DNA from: Nostoc carneum NIES-2107
Lineage (GTDB): Bacteria > Cyanobacteriota > Cyanobacteriia > Cyanobacteriales > Nostocaceae
Direction of reading: 5' to 3'
Assembly (NCBI GenBank): GCA_002368155.1
Contig: AP018180.1
Coordinates: 124,001-188,000, forward strand
DNA: 64,000 nucleotides
The notes below the pieces were generated by a model. It was given only the letters and a program-made list of their open reading frames with translations. It made no database searches and had not been told where the DNA came from. The position numbers and the translations under genes were made by a program. Positions 36,956-45,572 of the stretch are shown here, piece by piece. Position 1 is the first letter of the stretch, and the number at the start of each line of letters is the position of its first letter.

Positions 36956-37563
36956 GACTACTCCTCGTGTCAACAATTTAATTCTTTCAAGCAAACAGTT
37001 GGATTTGCAAAACCAACTTGTTTTAGTTATATAGCAATCCCTTAAAAATGTGAAAAATTGCTGCTATCTATTGCATGTAAATAGACAACCCTCAAAAAGT
37101 AATATTCTCCAATAATTTAGGATTGCTACAGGATCGCCTTCACCTATTGATGATGCTTAAATGCTGCTTACTCAATGTTAACTAGGCTATTTTTGCTCTA
37201 GGGGAGAAAATGCCGTAGATGCTTATTATATGGTGCGATCCGGACTGGATAAATTGCTCAAATTATTTCAGCGCTAAATGTCATTTGATTTTCTTTATCC
37301 TGCTATAAATGACGACATTATATAGTGAATCGTTCCAATTGCCTTTAATTTCAAATCTACTGAAATTTATCTAGCTATGTATAATATTCAGGCTCTAGAT
37401 AACTAGCTGCTAAACTGACAATTTAGTCTACAATCGCTTACACAATAGCCTAAGAGCAGCAAAGCTAAATTACACTTCTCCGAAAAAATATCTAATTTAG
37501 CGGCACATATATTGGACAAAACAAACTCTCCCATTAACTATCGATTTTTTTTATTCAATAATT
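36956..37563. other. Intergenic region between tRNA-Pro and tic22
   Basis: About 600 AT-rich bases with no recognisable gene. The tic22 promoter should lie near its right-hand side. Confidence 0.4.
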
Positions 37564-37601
37564 AAAAAACCGTAGCTCTACTTATAGAACTACGGTTTTT
37601 T
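37564..37601 (-). terminator. Intrinsic terminator of tRNA-Pro
   Basis: A perfect 12-bp stem (AAAAAACCGTAG / CTACGGTTTTTT) around a 14-base loop, 14 bases beyond the tRNA 3' end. A/T runs on both sides make it work in either direction. Confidence 0.8.
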
Positions 37602-37614
37602 AATCTAATTTCAA

Positions 37615-37688
37615 TCGGGATGACAGGATTTGAACCTGCGGCATCCTGCTCCCAAAGCAGGCGCGCTACCAAGCTGCGCTACATCCCG
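37615..37688 (-). tRNA. trnP: tRNA-Pro (anticodon UGG)
   Basis: 74 bases reading CGGGATGTAGCGCAGC..., with a 7-bp acceptor stem (CGGGATG/CATCCCG), the D-loop AGCTTGGTAGC, the anticodon arm CCTGC-TTTGGGA-GCAGG with anticodon TGG, and the T-loop GGTTCAAATCC. The discriminator base is A and CCA is not encoded. There is no intron. Confidence 0.97.
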
Positions 37689-38021
37689 TTAGTCAATCTA
37701 TCTTTTAGTTGCGCGATCGCATTCTGAAAAAATAGCTTGAGTATTGAACAACTACCAAAGTACTAATCAATTCGGTAGCCGAGCAAAGCACTATGCTTAG
37801 TATATCAGACTTAGCAGATATTGGCTAACTTTTTTTTTGCATCTGCCAATAGTCTAGATTTTATCAGCTTTTAGCACCCATAAATAATAATCAACGCCAA
37901 CCAAGGTTAACCATCAAGATACTTGATGGCATCCCAAATAAACCTTTTAAAACTAATTTTTAGGAGATTCTGCCTATATTAACTAAATTAGAGTGGCAAG
38001 TTAGTGATTTCTCTCAAAGAT
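37689..38021. other. Intergenic region upstream of tRNA-Pro
   Basis: 333 bases, AT-rich, including the tRNA promoter and the 3' flank of the GNAT gene. No terminator or other gene is obvious. Confidence 0.35.
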
Positions 38022-39037
<1,016 letters not shown>

Positions 39038-39757
39038 ATGGCTTCTGGTTTAAAATCTTCCACACTTGAACTTCTAAAGCGCTTTAATCGAGCGTTTCCC
39101 CAGTTTTATGAACAATTTGTTAGCAGTGAGATTCAACTACAAAACCTACGATTAGCCTACCGTCTCTATAAAACCAGACGCGCCGTCATCGAGTTGAAAC
39201 CGGAAGGTAGTAAAAGTGCCTTACATTTTGCCTACCGTAACCAGTCTTTTCTCCTCAGCGATATTTTTGGCGTGCTGGCGGCTTATGGGCTAACAATCCA
39301 CGGTTTGAGCCTATACGGGCAAATTCGAGCGCCGATGCTAGTGTTTATCAAGCTGCTAGTGTCTCGCGGTAGCAAAGCTTTGACCGAAAAAACCGCTGAT
39401 AATGTCTGTCGAGCAATTCGCGAGGCATTAGGAGGACGGTTTGAGGTTGAAGAAATGCTAGCTGTAGAATTCAACCTCGATAACGGCTTAGATTTGGTAC
39501 AGACAGAATTCTATGTCGATCCGGTCTTTCATCTCCCAGCCCTAGTTATTGAAGCTGATAATCAACCGGGATTATTTTACAAAGTCATGTACGCCATCTG
39601 GCAGGAAGACCTGTTGGTAGTCAACGCCAACTTACTAGTTTGGCGTGGACGTACAAGGCTGATTCTGTATTTGCTGGGCCCCAACGAAAGCTTGATTCCC
39701 GAATATTTAGGTCACAAAATTGCTGAAGGAGTCCGGCACAGGTTATTAGGTAAATAA
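39038..39757 (+). CDS. ACT-domain-like protein, function unknown
   Basis: 239 residues from the ATG at 39038 (MASGLKSSTLELL); an in-frame TTG at 39005 is less likely. Two alpha/beta units resemble ACT domains: residues about 65-145 (FLLSDIFGVLAAYGLTIHGLSLYGQIRAPMLVFIKL) and about 165-235 (PALVIEADNQPGLFYKVMYAIWQEDLLVVNANLLVWRGRTRLILYLLG). The second has the D-x-P-G-L-L/F-y signature of ACT domains of GlnD and ACR proteins. No enzymatic domain is attached. It may bind an amino acid and act on a partner. The target is unknown. Confidence 0.72.
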   Translation: MASGLKSSTLELLKRFNRAFPQFYEQFVSSEIQLQNLRLAYRLYKTRRAVIELKPEGSKSALHFAYRNQSFLLSDIFGVLAAYGLTIHGLSLYGQIRAPMLVFIKLLVSRGSKALTEKTADNVCRAIREALGGRFEVEEMLAVEFNLDNGLDLVQTEFYVDPVFHLPALVIEADNQPGLFYKVMYAIWQEDLLVVNANLLVWRGRTRLILYLLGPNESLIPEYLGHKIAEGVRHRLLGK

Positions 39758-39868
39758 ATTAAGAATTATTAATTAAGCAGGAGAAAATTTTTCCACTTTG
39801 GCGTTTAGTCTTCATCCTGTAGCATTGCGTATTTAGTCGTACCCGCCCTTAAAGGTACGATATTAAGT

Positions 39869-40777
39869 ATGGCAACCATCGAAATCTTGGGCGTTCCCCA
39901 CGCATACGAATTAACAGCTCCTACCTCTTGCCCTCATACTTTAGTTTTTATCCACGGTTGGCTAAATAGCCGTGGATACTGGCAGCCTGTTATTTCGCGG
40001 CTGTCATTAGATTTTCAGTGCTTGTCTTACGATTTACGGGGTTTTGGTGAGTCACAGTCCCAGCCAGAAACGGATTTTAACCGAGAGCAAATTTCTGTAA
40101 ATCTACCTCCCACTCCCAGTAGTCCAGTTGGCTCCAGCTTCGATCCTCTATATACTCCATCTGCTTATGCTCAAGATTTAGCAGTGCTGTTGCAGCAGCT
40201 AAATATCACTAGTGCTTGGCTGATCGGCCACTCTTTAGGTGGGACGATCGCTCTTTGGGCAGCAGCACAAATGCCTGATTGTATTCAGGGAGTCATCTGT
40301 ATCAATGCCGGTGGTGGTATTTATCTCAAGGAATCCTTTGAGCAGTTTCGTTCGGCTGGGCAGCGATTTTTACAGATGCGTCCGCGCTGGCTATCACAAA
40401 TACCTTTGATTGATTTGCTGTTTACCAGAGCCAGTGTAGCGCGTCCTTTAGAGCGTTATTGGGCACGTCAGCGAGTGATTGATTTTGTCGTAGCCGATCC
40501 AGAAGCAGCTTTGGGATCGCTGTTAGATTCGACAACCGAAGAAGAAGTTAACCGCTTACCACAATTAGTCTCCCAACTGAAGCAGCCAGTTTATTTCTTA
40601 ACGGGAACCAATGACAAAGTTATGGAACCCAAGTATGTTCGCCACCTAGCTAGCTTTCATAGGCTATTCCAATACTCTGGAGACAATGTGATAGAAATTC
40701 CTGATTGCGGTCATTTGGCAATGTTAGAGCAGCCAGAGGCGGTGGCTAGTCATATCAGCTCAATTGTTGAAGCCTAG
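39869..40777 (+). CDS. Alpha/beta hydrolase
   Basis: 302 residues, a single-domain alpha/beta hydrolase. The oxyanion region is LVFIHGWLNSRGYW (HG), the nucleophile elbow IGHSLGGTIALWAA (Ser about 126), the acid LTGTNDKVMEP (Asp near 250) and the histidine in PDCGHLAMLEQPEAV (near 285), so the triad is complete. The insertion between strands 6 and 7 should form the cap. No signal peptide or membrane helix. The substrate cannot be told. It stands alone, followed by short C-rich heptamer repeats. Confidence 0.88.
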   Translation: MATIEILGVPHAYELTAPTSCPHTLVFIHGWLNSRGYWQPVISRLSLDFQCLSYDLRGFGESQSQPETDFNREQISVNLPPTPSSPVGSSFDPLYTPSAYAQDLAVLLQQLNITSAWLIGHSLGGTIALWAAAQMPDCIQGVICINAGGGIYLKESFEQFRSAGQRFLQMRPRWLSQIPLIDLLFTRASVARPLERYWARQRVIDFVVADPEAALGSLLDSTTEEEVNRLPQLVSQLKQPVYFLTGTNDKVMEPKYVRHLASFHRLFQYSGDNVIEIPDCGHLAMLEQPEAVASHISSIVEA

Positions 40778-40779
40778 GT

Positions 40780-40858
40780 ATGAGGGAGCAGAGGGAGCAG
40801 AGGAAGCAGGAAAGTAATAACCGATACCCTATGCCCCATGCCCCATGCCCTATGCCCA
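40780..40858. repeat. Short tandem repeats between hydrolase and tsaD
   Basis: GGGAGCAGA units at about 40784-40810, then CCCTATG/CCCCATG heptamers at 40827-40857, between the convergent ends of the two genes. Same repeat class as at 26080, 27245 and 43705. Confidence 0.6.
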
Positions 40859-41905
40859 CTAACCTTGTTGATACAGCTTCATCACCTGAGCCAGCGATAA
40901 CCTAGATTCTACGCCCAGCGTTAGAGGAGAGGTATGCCCTCGCGATAAATGTTCAGCGGCAGCACAGGCAATCATGGCAGCGTTATCGGTACAAAATTTT
41001 AAGGGGGGGAAGAGGACACGCAAGTTATGCTCAGCCGCAGCAGCTTGTAAGTTTTTTCTCAGTCCTCTGTTAGCTGCTACACCTCCACCCACAGCAATTG
41101 TACTGAGTCCATAATCTAAGGCACAGGCGATGGCTCTTTTGGTAAGCGATCGCGCTACAGTTTCTTGAAAGCTGGCTGCAACATCGGGGATAGGGATGGG
41201 AGTATTATTCTTCTCTAGTTGCTGCACTAACCGCAGTACAGCTGTCTTCAAGCCGCTAAAACTGCCGTCATAGCGATGATATCCCCCGCCAGGGAGGGAA
41301 ACTTTGCCTTCTGGCAAAGCAAAGGCTTGGGGATTGCCTGTTTGTGCCAATTGATCAATTACTGGCCCACCTGGATAACCCAGCTTTAACAGCCGCGCTA
41401 TTTTGTCAAAAGCTTCTCCTGCCGCATCATCACGGGTTTCTCCTAGGGTTTCGTAAATACCACAATCCTTGACATAAATCAAGCTTGTATGTCCTCCCGA
41501 AACGAGTAAGCTAAGGAAAGGGGGATTTAAAGTTGGCTCACTCAAGTAAGTTGCGTAAATGTGGCCTTCGAGATGGTGAACTCCCAAGAAAGGCTTTTTT
41601 TGGATGATTGCTAAAGTTTTGGCAGCAGTTAACCCTACCAACAGCGCGCCGACAAGTCCAGGGGCGCAGGTGGCGGCTATGCCATCAATTTGCTCCCAGC
41701 TTAATTGGCTTTGCTCTAAAGCTTGAGCGATCGCCCAATTGATCGTTTCTAGGTGCTGGCGAGATGCTACCTCTGGTACTACTCCACCGTATTGCTGATG
41801 GATAGGAATTTGGGAAGCTATGATGCTGCTACAAACCTGACGATTGTTAACAATTGCTACGGCAGTTTCATCACAGCTAGTTTCGATTGCTAAAACGGTT
41901 GCCAT
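40859..41905 (-). CDS. tsaD: tRNA N6-adenosine threonylcarbamoyltransferase
   Basis: 348 residues (Gcp/Kae1 family). It transfers the threonylcarbamoyl group to A37 of ANN-reading tRNAs, with TsaB and TsaE encoded elsewhere. It begins [18 protein letters not shown]; the metal ligands are in HLEGHIYA (two His, near 111-115) and a late Asp in [11 protein letters not shown]. The ASKH ATPase motifs ([21 protein letters not shown]) are intact. Its donor-making partner TsaC lies 6 kb away in this window. Confidence 0.97.
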   Translation of the reverse strand: MATVLAIETSCDETAVAIVNNRQVCSSIIASQIPIHQQYGGVVPEVASRQHLETINWAIAQALEQSQLSWEQIDGIAATCAPGLVGALLVGLTAAKTLAIIQKKPFLGVHHLEGHIYATYLSEPTLNPPFLSLLVSGGHTSLIYVKDCGIYETLGETRDDAAGEAFDKIARLLKLGYPGGPVIDQLAQTGNPQAFALPEGKVSLPGGGYHRYDGSFSGLKTAVLRLVQQLEKNNTPIPIPDVAASFQETVARSLTKRAIACALDYGLSTIAVGGGVAANRGLRKNLQAAAAEHNLRVLFPPLKFCTDNAAMIACAAAEHLSRGHTSPLTLGVESRLSLAQVMKLYQQG

Positions 41906-42069
41906 TGCTACACAAGAATTATGAGTATTGAATGGGGAGTCTAAAGTCCTGGGTTTTGGCGTTCAGTGATCAGCCTTGAATAAGCTCAAATATTACGAAA
42001 TTTTACTCGGCAGTTGGCACGCTGAACTCAGAACTCAATAGAAACTTAGTTGAGAAGCTTTAACTTTTA

Positions 42070-42088
42070 TTTACTTAAACTTTACTCG
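42070..42088 (+). promoter_or_regulatory. Direct repeat upstream of psaF, weak HLR1-like
   Basis: TTTACTTA and TTTACTCG repeat with an 11-base period about 110 bases before psaF. RpaB sites (HLR1) at photosystem genes are two TTACAw-type octamers with a 10-base period, so spacing and sequence are off. Recorded as a possibility only. Confidence 0.2.
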
Positions 42089-42197
42089 GTTCCCCGGCAA
42101 GAGTATGATGACTTGCTAGTTATCTAAATAAACACTGTACAAGCCGCTTCGTTTTGTACAAAAAACTTTTTGTTTTGTAATAAAAGGAAACAACTCC

Positions 42198-42692
42198 ATG
42201 CGACGATTGTTTGCTTTGGCTTTAGCGATTTGTCTTTGGTTCAATTTTGCCCCGCCTGCGAAGGCGCTGGGGGCTGATCTGAAACCATGTGCAGACACTC
42301 CCGCTTTTCAAGAGCTAGCAAAAAATGCCCGTAATACTACCGCCGATCCCCAATCAGGCCAAAAACGGTTTGAGCGTTATGCTCAAGAATTGTGTGGCCC
42401 CGAGGGTTACCCCCACTTGATTGTGGATGGTCGTCTCGATAAAGCAGGTGACTTTTTAATTCCCAGCATTCTGTTCCTTTACATTGCTGGTTGGATTGGT
42501 TGGGTAGGTCGTACTTATCTGCAAGCTATCAAAAAGGCTTCTGATACCGAACAAAAAGAAATTCAAATCGACCTCGGTTTGGCGCTACCAATTATGGCAA
42601 CAGGCTTTGCTTGGCCTGCAGCTGCTATCAAGGAATTACTCTCTGGTGAATTAACCGCTAAGGATACAGAAATTCCCATTTCCCCACGCTAA
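42198..42692 (+). CDS. psaF: Photosystem I subunit III (PsaF)
   Basis: 164 residues. The signal peptide ([23 protein letters not shown]) directs the N-terminal half to the lumen. The mature part begins about residue 24 ([14 protein letters not shown]). The Cys pair (CADTPAF and [16 protein letters not shown]) and the hydrophobic helix [18 protein letters not shown] are typical. PsaF helps plastocyanin or cytochrome c6 dock in algae, and in cyanobacteria it stabilises the antenna edge near PsaJ. It starts at ATG with AAAGGAAA upstream. psaJ follows after 39 bases and psaL about 270 bases later. Confidence 0.97.
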   Translation: MRRLFALALAICLWFNFAPPAKALGADLKPCADTPAFQELAKNARNTTADPQSGQKRFERYAQELCGPEGYPHLIVDGRLDKAGDFLIPSILFLYIAGWIGWVGRTYLQAIKKASDTEQKEIQIDLGLALPIMATGFAWPAAAIKELLSGELTAKDTEIPISPR

Positions 42693-42731
42693 TTCATCAC
42701 CACTAATTAACTTGTTTTGGAGACTAAATTT

Positions 42732-42881
42732 ATGGCAGACAAAGGCGATAGCTCATCATATTTGATTAAGTTTATTTCCACGGCACCTGTAGCAGCTACC
42801 CTATGGTTGACAATTACAGCCGGGATTTTAATCGAATTTAACCGCTTTTTCCCTGACCTACTTTTCCACCCATTACCATAA
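42732..42881 (+). CDS. psaJ: Photosystem I subunit IX (PsaJ)
   Basis: A 49-residue single-helix protein ([20 protein letters not shown], then a membrane helix [17 protein letters not shown], ending [10 protein letters not shown]), 39 bases after psaF. The helix with Glu-Phe-Asn-Arg-Phe-Phe-Pro is the PsaJ signature; the Glu ligates a chlorophyll in known structures. TTTTGGAGA precedes the ATG by about 10 bases. It is easily missed because of its size. Confidence 0.95.
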   Translation: MADKGDSSSYLIKFISTAPVAATLWLTITAGILIEFNRFFPDLLFHPLP

Positions 42882-42987
42882 ATTGAAGACGGTATTTTCA
42901 TAATTTGAATTTGTTGTCTTCTGTCTTATATCCTGTAGTTATATACTTCAACCTCATGGGGTGAAAATATAACTACAATAGGCGTTA

Positions 42988-43040
42988 TCAATAAATGAAA
43001 CTCGTAATGCTGTCAACAGGTTGCGAGTTTCATTTATTGA
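42988..43040 (+). terminator. Hairpin after psaFJ
   Basis: A perfect 17-bp stem (TCAATAAATGAAACTCG / CGAGTTTCATTTATTGA; 42988-43004 and 43024-43040) about 105 bases behind psaJ. It probably terminates or attenuates the psaFJ transcript, with psaL continuing from its own promoter or by read-through. Confidence 0.6.
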
Positions 43041-43148
43041 AATGAGCTAAATTAATTTTTCTAAACTTCTCTGCCAAAAATCACCGTTAGATACAATTAT
43101 TATTAATATGAAACTGCCACAATTCTAAATTTAGAGGCAACATAAAAT

Positions 43149-43664
43149 ATGCAAGCAGTAGATGCATCCAAAAATAATCCCGCCGATCCTAGAAATCGTG
43201 AGGTTGTTTTTCCCGCAGGACGCGATCCACAAATAGGTAACCTAGAAACACCAGTTAATTCTTCTCCCTTAGTGAAGTGGTTTATTGGTAACTTACCTGC
43301 ATATCGTCCTGGTCTGACTCCTTTTAGACGTGGGCTAGAAGTTGGTATGGCTCATGGTTACTGGTTGTTTGGCCCCTTTGCTAAATTAGGCCCACTGCGG
43401 AATACACCCAGTGCTGACTTAGCTGGCTTACTCGGAGCAGTCGGCTTGGTTGTACTTCTGACCGCTGCTTTGTCTTTGTATTCCCACAGCAATCCTCCCA
43501 AAGCACTTGCTAGCGTTACCGCTGGTAATCCTCCAGATGCTTTTACTAGCAATGAAGGCTGGAATAACTTTGCCAGTGCTTTCTTGATTGGTGGTATTGG
43601 TGGCGCAGTAGTTGCTTACTTTTTGACTATTAATTTGGAACTAATTCAAGGCCTAGTAGGTTAA
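43149..43664 (+). CDS. psaL: Photosystem I subunit XI (PsaL)
   Basis: 171 residues. PsaL forms the contact between monomers in PSI trimers and, in Nostocales, tetramers. The cytoplasmic N-terminus has VVFPAGRDPQIGNLETPVNSS; LPAYRPGLTPFRRGLEVGMAHGYWLFGPF leads into the first helix, and later helices cover LLGAVGLVVLLTAALSLY and FASAFLIGGIGGAVVAYFL. It is separated from psaJ by 267 bases with a hairpin. Placing psaL directly after psaFJ is a layout of heterocystous strains with tetrameric PSI. It ends opposite gmk with a shared terminator between them. Confidence 0.97.
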   Translation: MQAVDASKNNPADPRNREVVFPAGRDPQIGNLETPVNSSPLVKWFIGNLPAYRPGLTPFRRGLEVGMAHGYWLFGPFAKLGPLRNTPSADLAGLLGAVGLVVLLTAALSLYSHSNPPKALASVTAGNPPDAFTSNEGWNNFASAFLIGGIGGAVVAYFLTINLELIQGLVG

Positions 43665-43780
43665 ATTTATCTGTTGTCATCCCAGCCATTGCTGTGGTGG
43701 ATGAGAGCGAACATGGGGCATAGGGTATGGGGTATGAGATATGAGACAAATATCAATGCCCTGTTCTTTATGCCCCAAGT
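43665..43780. repeat. G-rich short repeats after psaL
   Basis: ATGGGGCATAGGGTATGGGGTATGAGATATGAG at about 43712-43744 is a run of degenerate heptamers (GGGGCAT, AGGGTAT, GGGGTAT), with a C-rich partner at 43767-43776 (ATGCCCC). Confidence 0.5.
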
Positions 43781-43853
43781 ATTTTGCTGGCTGTTCATAC
43801 CATTATGAAGTGGGATGAAAAATCAAGCGCCGACTAACTGTAATAAAGCCAAC

Positions 43854-43892
43854 AAGGACAGATAAAACAGCCAGGCTGTTTTATCTGTCCTT
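43854..43892. terminator. Bidirectional terminator between psaL and gmk
   Basis: A 19-bp perfect stem, AAGGACAGATAAAACAGCC (43854-43872) and its inverse (43874-43892), followed by TTTT on the plus strand. It lies between the convergent ends of psaL and gmk. Confidence 0.8.
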
Positions 43893-43941
43893 TTATCTAG
43901 TGAATTGTGAAAGCGCTTAAGCTGGGAATAAAAATGCCAAA

Positions 43942-44541
43942 TTACCCGAATAATTCTGCTTCTAACGCATTTAAAGCGGTTTCAAAATCGTCATTAACGA
44001 TTTGAACATCAAATTCATCTGCTGCTTGAATTTCTTCTTGAGCGCGGCGCAGACGACGGGCGATCGCTTCTTCAGAATCTTGAGCGCGACCGCGTATCCG
44101 CTTTTCCAGTTCCTCGAAGGAAGGTGGCAATATAAAAATGCTATGGGCACTAGGGAAAGAAGCACGAATTTGTCTTGCTCCTTCCAACTCAATTTCTAGT
44201 ACCACTAACTTTCCAGAATTAACCTGGTTAAGCACAACTTCACGGGGTGTTCCGTAGTAATTACCAGCAAATTCTGCCCATTCCAAGAATTCGCCTTGGG
44301 CCACTAATTGTTCAAACTTGCTCCGGCTTACAAAATAATAATTTTTGCCGTTGATTTCCCCAGGACGAGGAGAACGAGTCGTCATGGATACAGAATAATA
44401 GAGTTCCGGATGACGTTGCAAAAGTACACGCATTAAAGTACCTTTGCCAACTCCACTGGGACCAGTTAAAACAATTAGCCGACCATGAGGCAGGCATTCT
44501 TTAGTAGTAGCAGCACTCTGGATGGGTAGAACTTGCATCAT
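43942..44541 (-). CDS. gmk: Guanylate kinase
   Basis: 199 residues. Phosphorylates GMP to GDP. P-loop [17 protein letters not shown] (near 25-38), GMP-binding [21 protein letters not shown], and the lid with Arg in [17 protein letters not shown]. The start at 44541 gives 20 extra residues before the fold, and alternatives are few. It follows remA by 168 bases on the same strand, an arrangement (DUF370/RemA next to gmk) shared with many bacteria. Confidence 0.96.
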   Translation of the reverse strand: MMQVLPIQSAATTKECLPHGRLIVLTGPSGVGKGTLMRVLLQRHPELYYSVSMTTRSPRPGEINGKNYYFVSRSKFEQLVAQGEFLEWAEFAGNYYGTPREVVLNQVNSGKLVVLEIELEGARQIRASFPSAHSIFILPPSFEELEKRIRGRAQDSEEAIARRLRRAQEEIQAADEFDVQIVNDDFETALNALEAELFG

Positions 44542-44709
44542 CCGCTAAACCTGTGAATTAATCAATAGACGGGATTTCTTAGTCTAGTATTGGTGAACTT
44601 GTAACTTTCGACGAAGAAATTAGTAACAGGGGTCACATAAAATACCGTCTAATTCACATAGTACTGCCGATGTGGTGCAAATAGGGTAGGGCTATTAGCC
44701 CACCCTGAT

Positions 44710-44976
44710 TTAATTTTCTACATTTTGATGTTCGCGGGAAATTACGAAGCGATTCGCTACAGTTTCTGGTTGAATCGCTGACAAAATGACGTGGCTGGAA
44801 TCGGTAATAATCACAGCTCTCGTCCTCCGACCATAGGTTGCGTCAATCAGTTGACCTCTGTCGCGGGCATCAGTGATGATCCGCTTAATCGGTGCAGATT
44901 CTGGACTAACAATGGCAACTACGCGGTTGGCAGATACGATGTTGCCAAAACCTATATTAATTAATTGAATTTCCAT
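44710..44976 (-). CDS. remA: RemA-like regulator (DUF370)
   Basis: 88 residues of the DUF370/RemA family. [32 protein letters not shown] and [31 protein letters not shown] are the family hallmarks, including the RRTR basic patch. In Bacillus RemA forms oligomeric rings that wrap DNA and activate matrix genes. In cyanobacteria the role is not established. It precedes gmk on the same strand, as in Bacillus relatives. Confidence 0.93.
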   Translation of the reverse strand: MEIQLINIGFGNIVSANRVVAIVSPESAPIKRIITDARDRGQLIDATYGRRTRAVIITDSSHVILSAIQPETVANRFVISREHQNVEN

Positions 44977-45506
44977 AAATAAACGGATACCAAATGGTAT
45001 GTGAGCAGTCAGTACTTAATTATTTCCATGTTATCCCTAAAAAATTCGAGTTACAACGCTTAAATTAACGTTATTCCTAGTTTTTATATAAAAATTGCTA
45101 TCTTTAGCGATTTCTACACTAATTTACCTGAAAATCATCCTAAAGATATATGCGAAATAAACCTTAGACAAATTATACTTACACGTCTTTTTTAATACAT
45201 AAACCTATTAATACCAATTCTCGACAATTTGGCAACAGGTGAAAACCCTAAAACCTAGATTATTTAAGATTTTCGTCATTACAGATTGATACGCAACATT
45301 TATCAGCGCATATCCCATAAAAAATCTTTGTTACGCATTGATTATCAGTAAAGGCGCGTAATGATATGCTTATAATCTCTCAGAATTAAATTCATTGCTG
45401 CAAACAGAGGACACAAAGGCAACTTGTGTAATTAATTGTCTTTAGTCACTTACCGACATATTTGTCGCATTCGATTTTCACACTGGTATAAAGGTAAAAA
45501 AACAAA
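44977..45506. other. Intergenic region upstream of remA
   Basis: About 530 bases, very AT-rich, with no convincing gene, tRNA or repeat. The remA-gmk promoter is expected at its left side. Confidence 0.4.
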
Positions 45507-45539
45507 AAAGTAAGGGATAAATCATCATTCCCTTACTTT
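45507..45539 (-). terminator. Terminator of the transglutaminase-like gene
   Basis: An 11-bp stem AAAGTAAGGGA / TCCCTTACTTT with an 11-base loop, 33 bases past the stop codon. Leftward on the minus strand it is followed by TTTTTTG, as in an intrinsic terminator. Confidence 0.75.
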
Positions 45540-45572
45540 AAGTTGCTAAATCTATAAGATAGAGAACTTAAG

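Noticed and set aside
39829-39842. GTATTTAGTCGTAC, a perfect GTA-N8-TAC NtcA-type site before the alpha/beta hydrolase
   Set aside because: It lies only 27 bases before the ATG, leaving no room for a -10 box and transcription start at class II spacing. Such 6-base patterns are expected about 15 times by chance in 64 kb.
42070-42088. A firm RpaB (HLR1) site before psaF
   Set aside because: The period is 11, not 10, and the octamers deviate from TTACA. It is kept only as a low-confidence regulatory entry.
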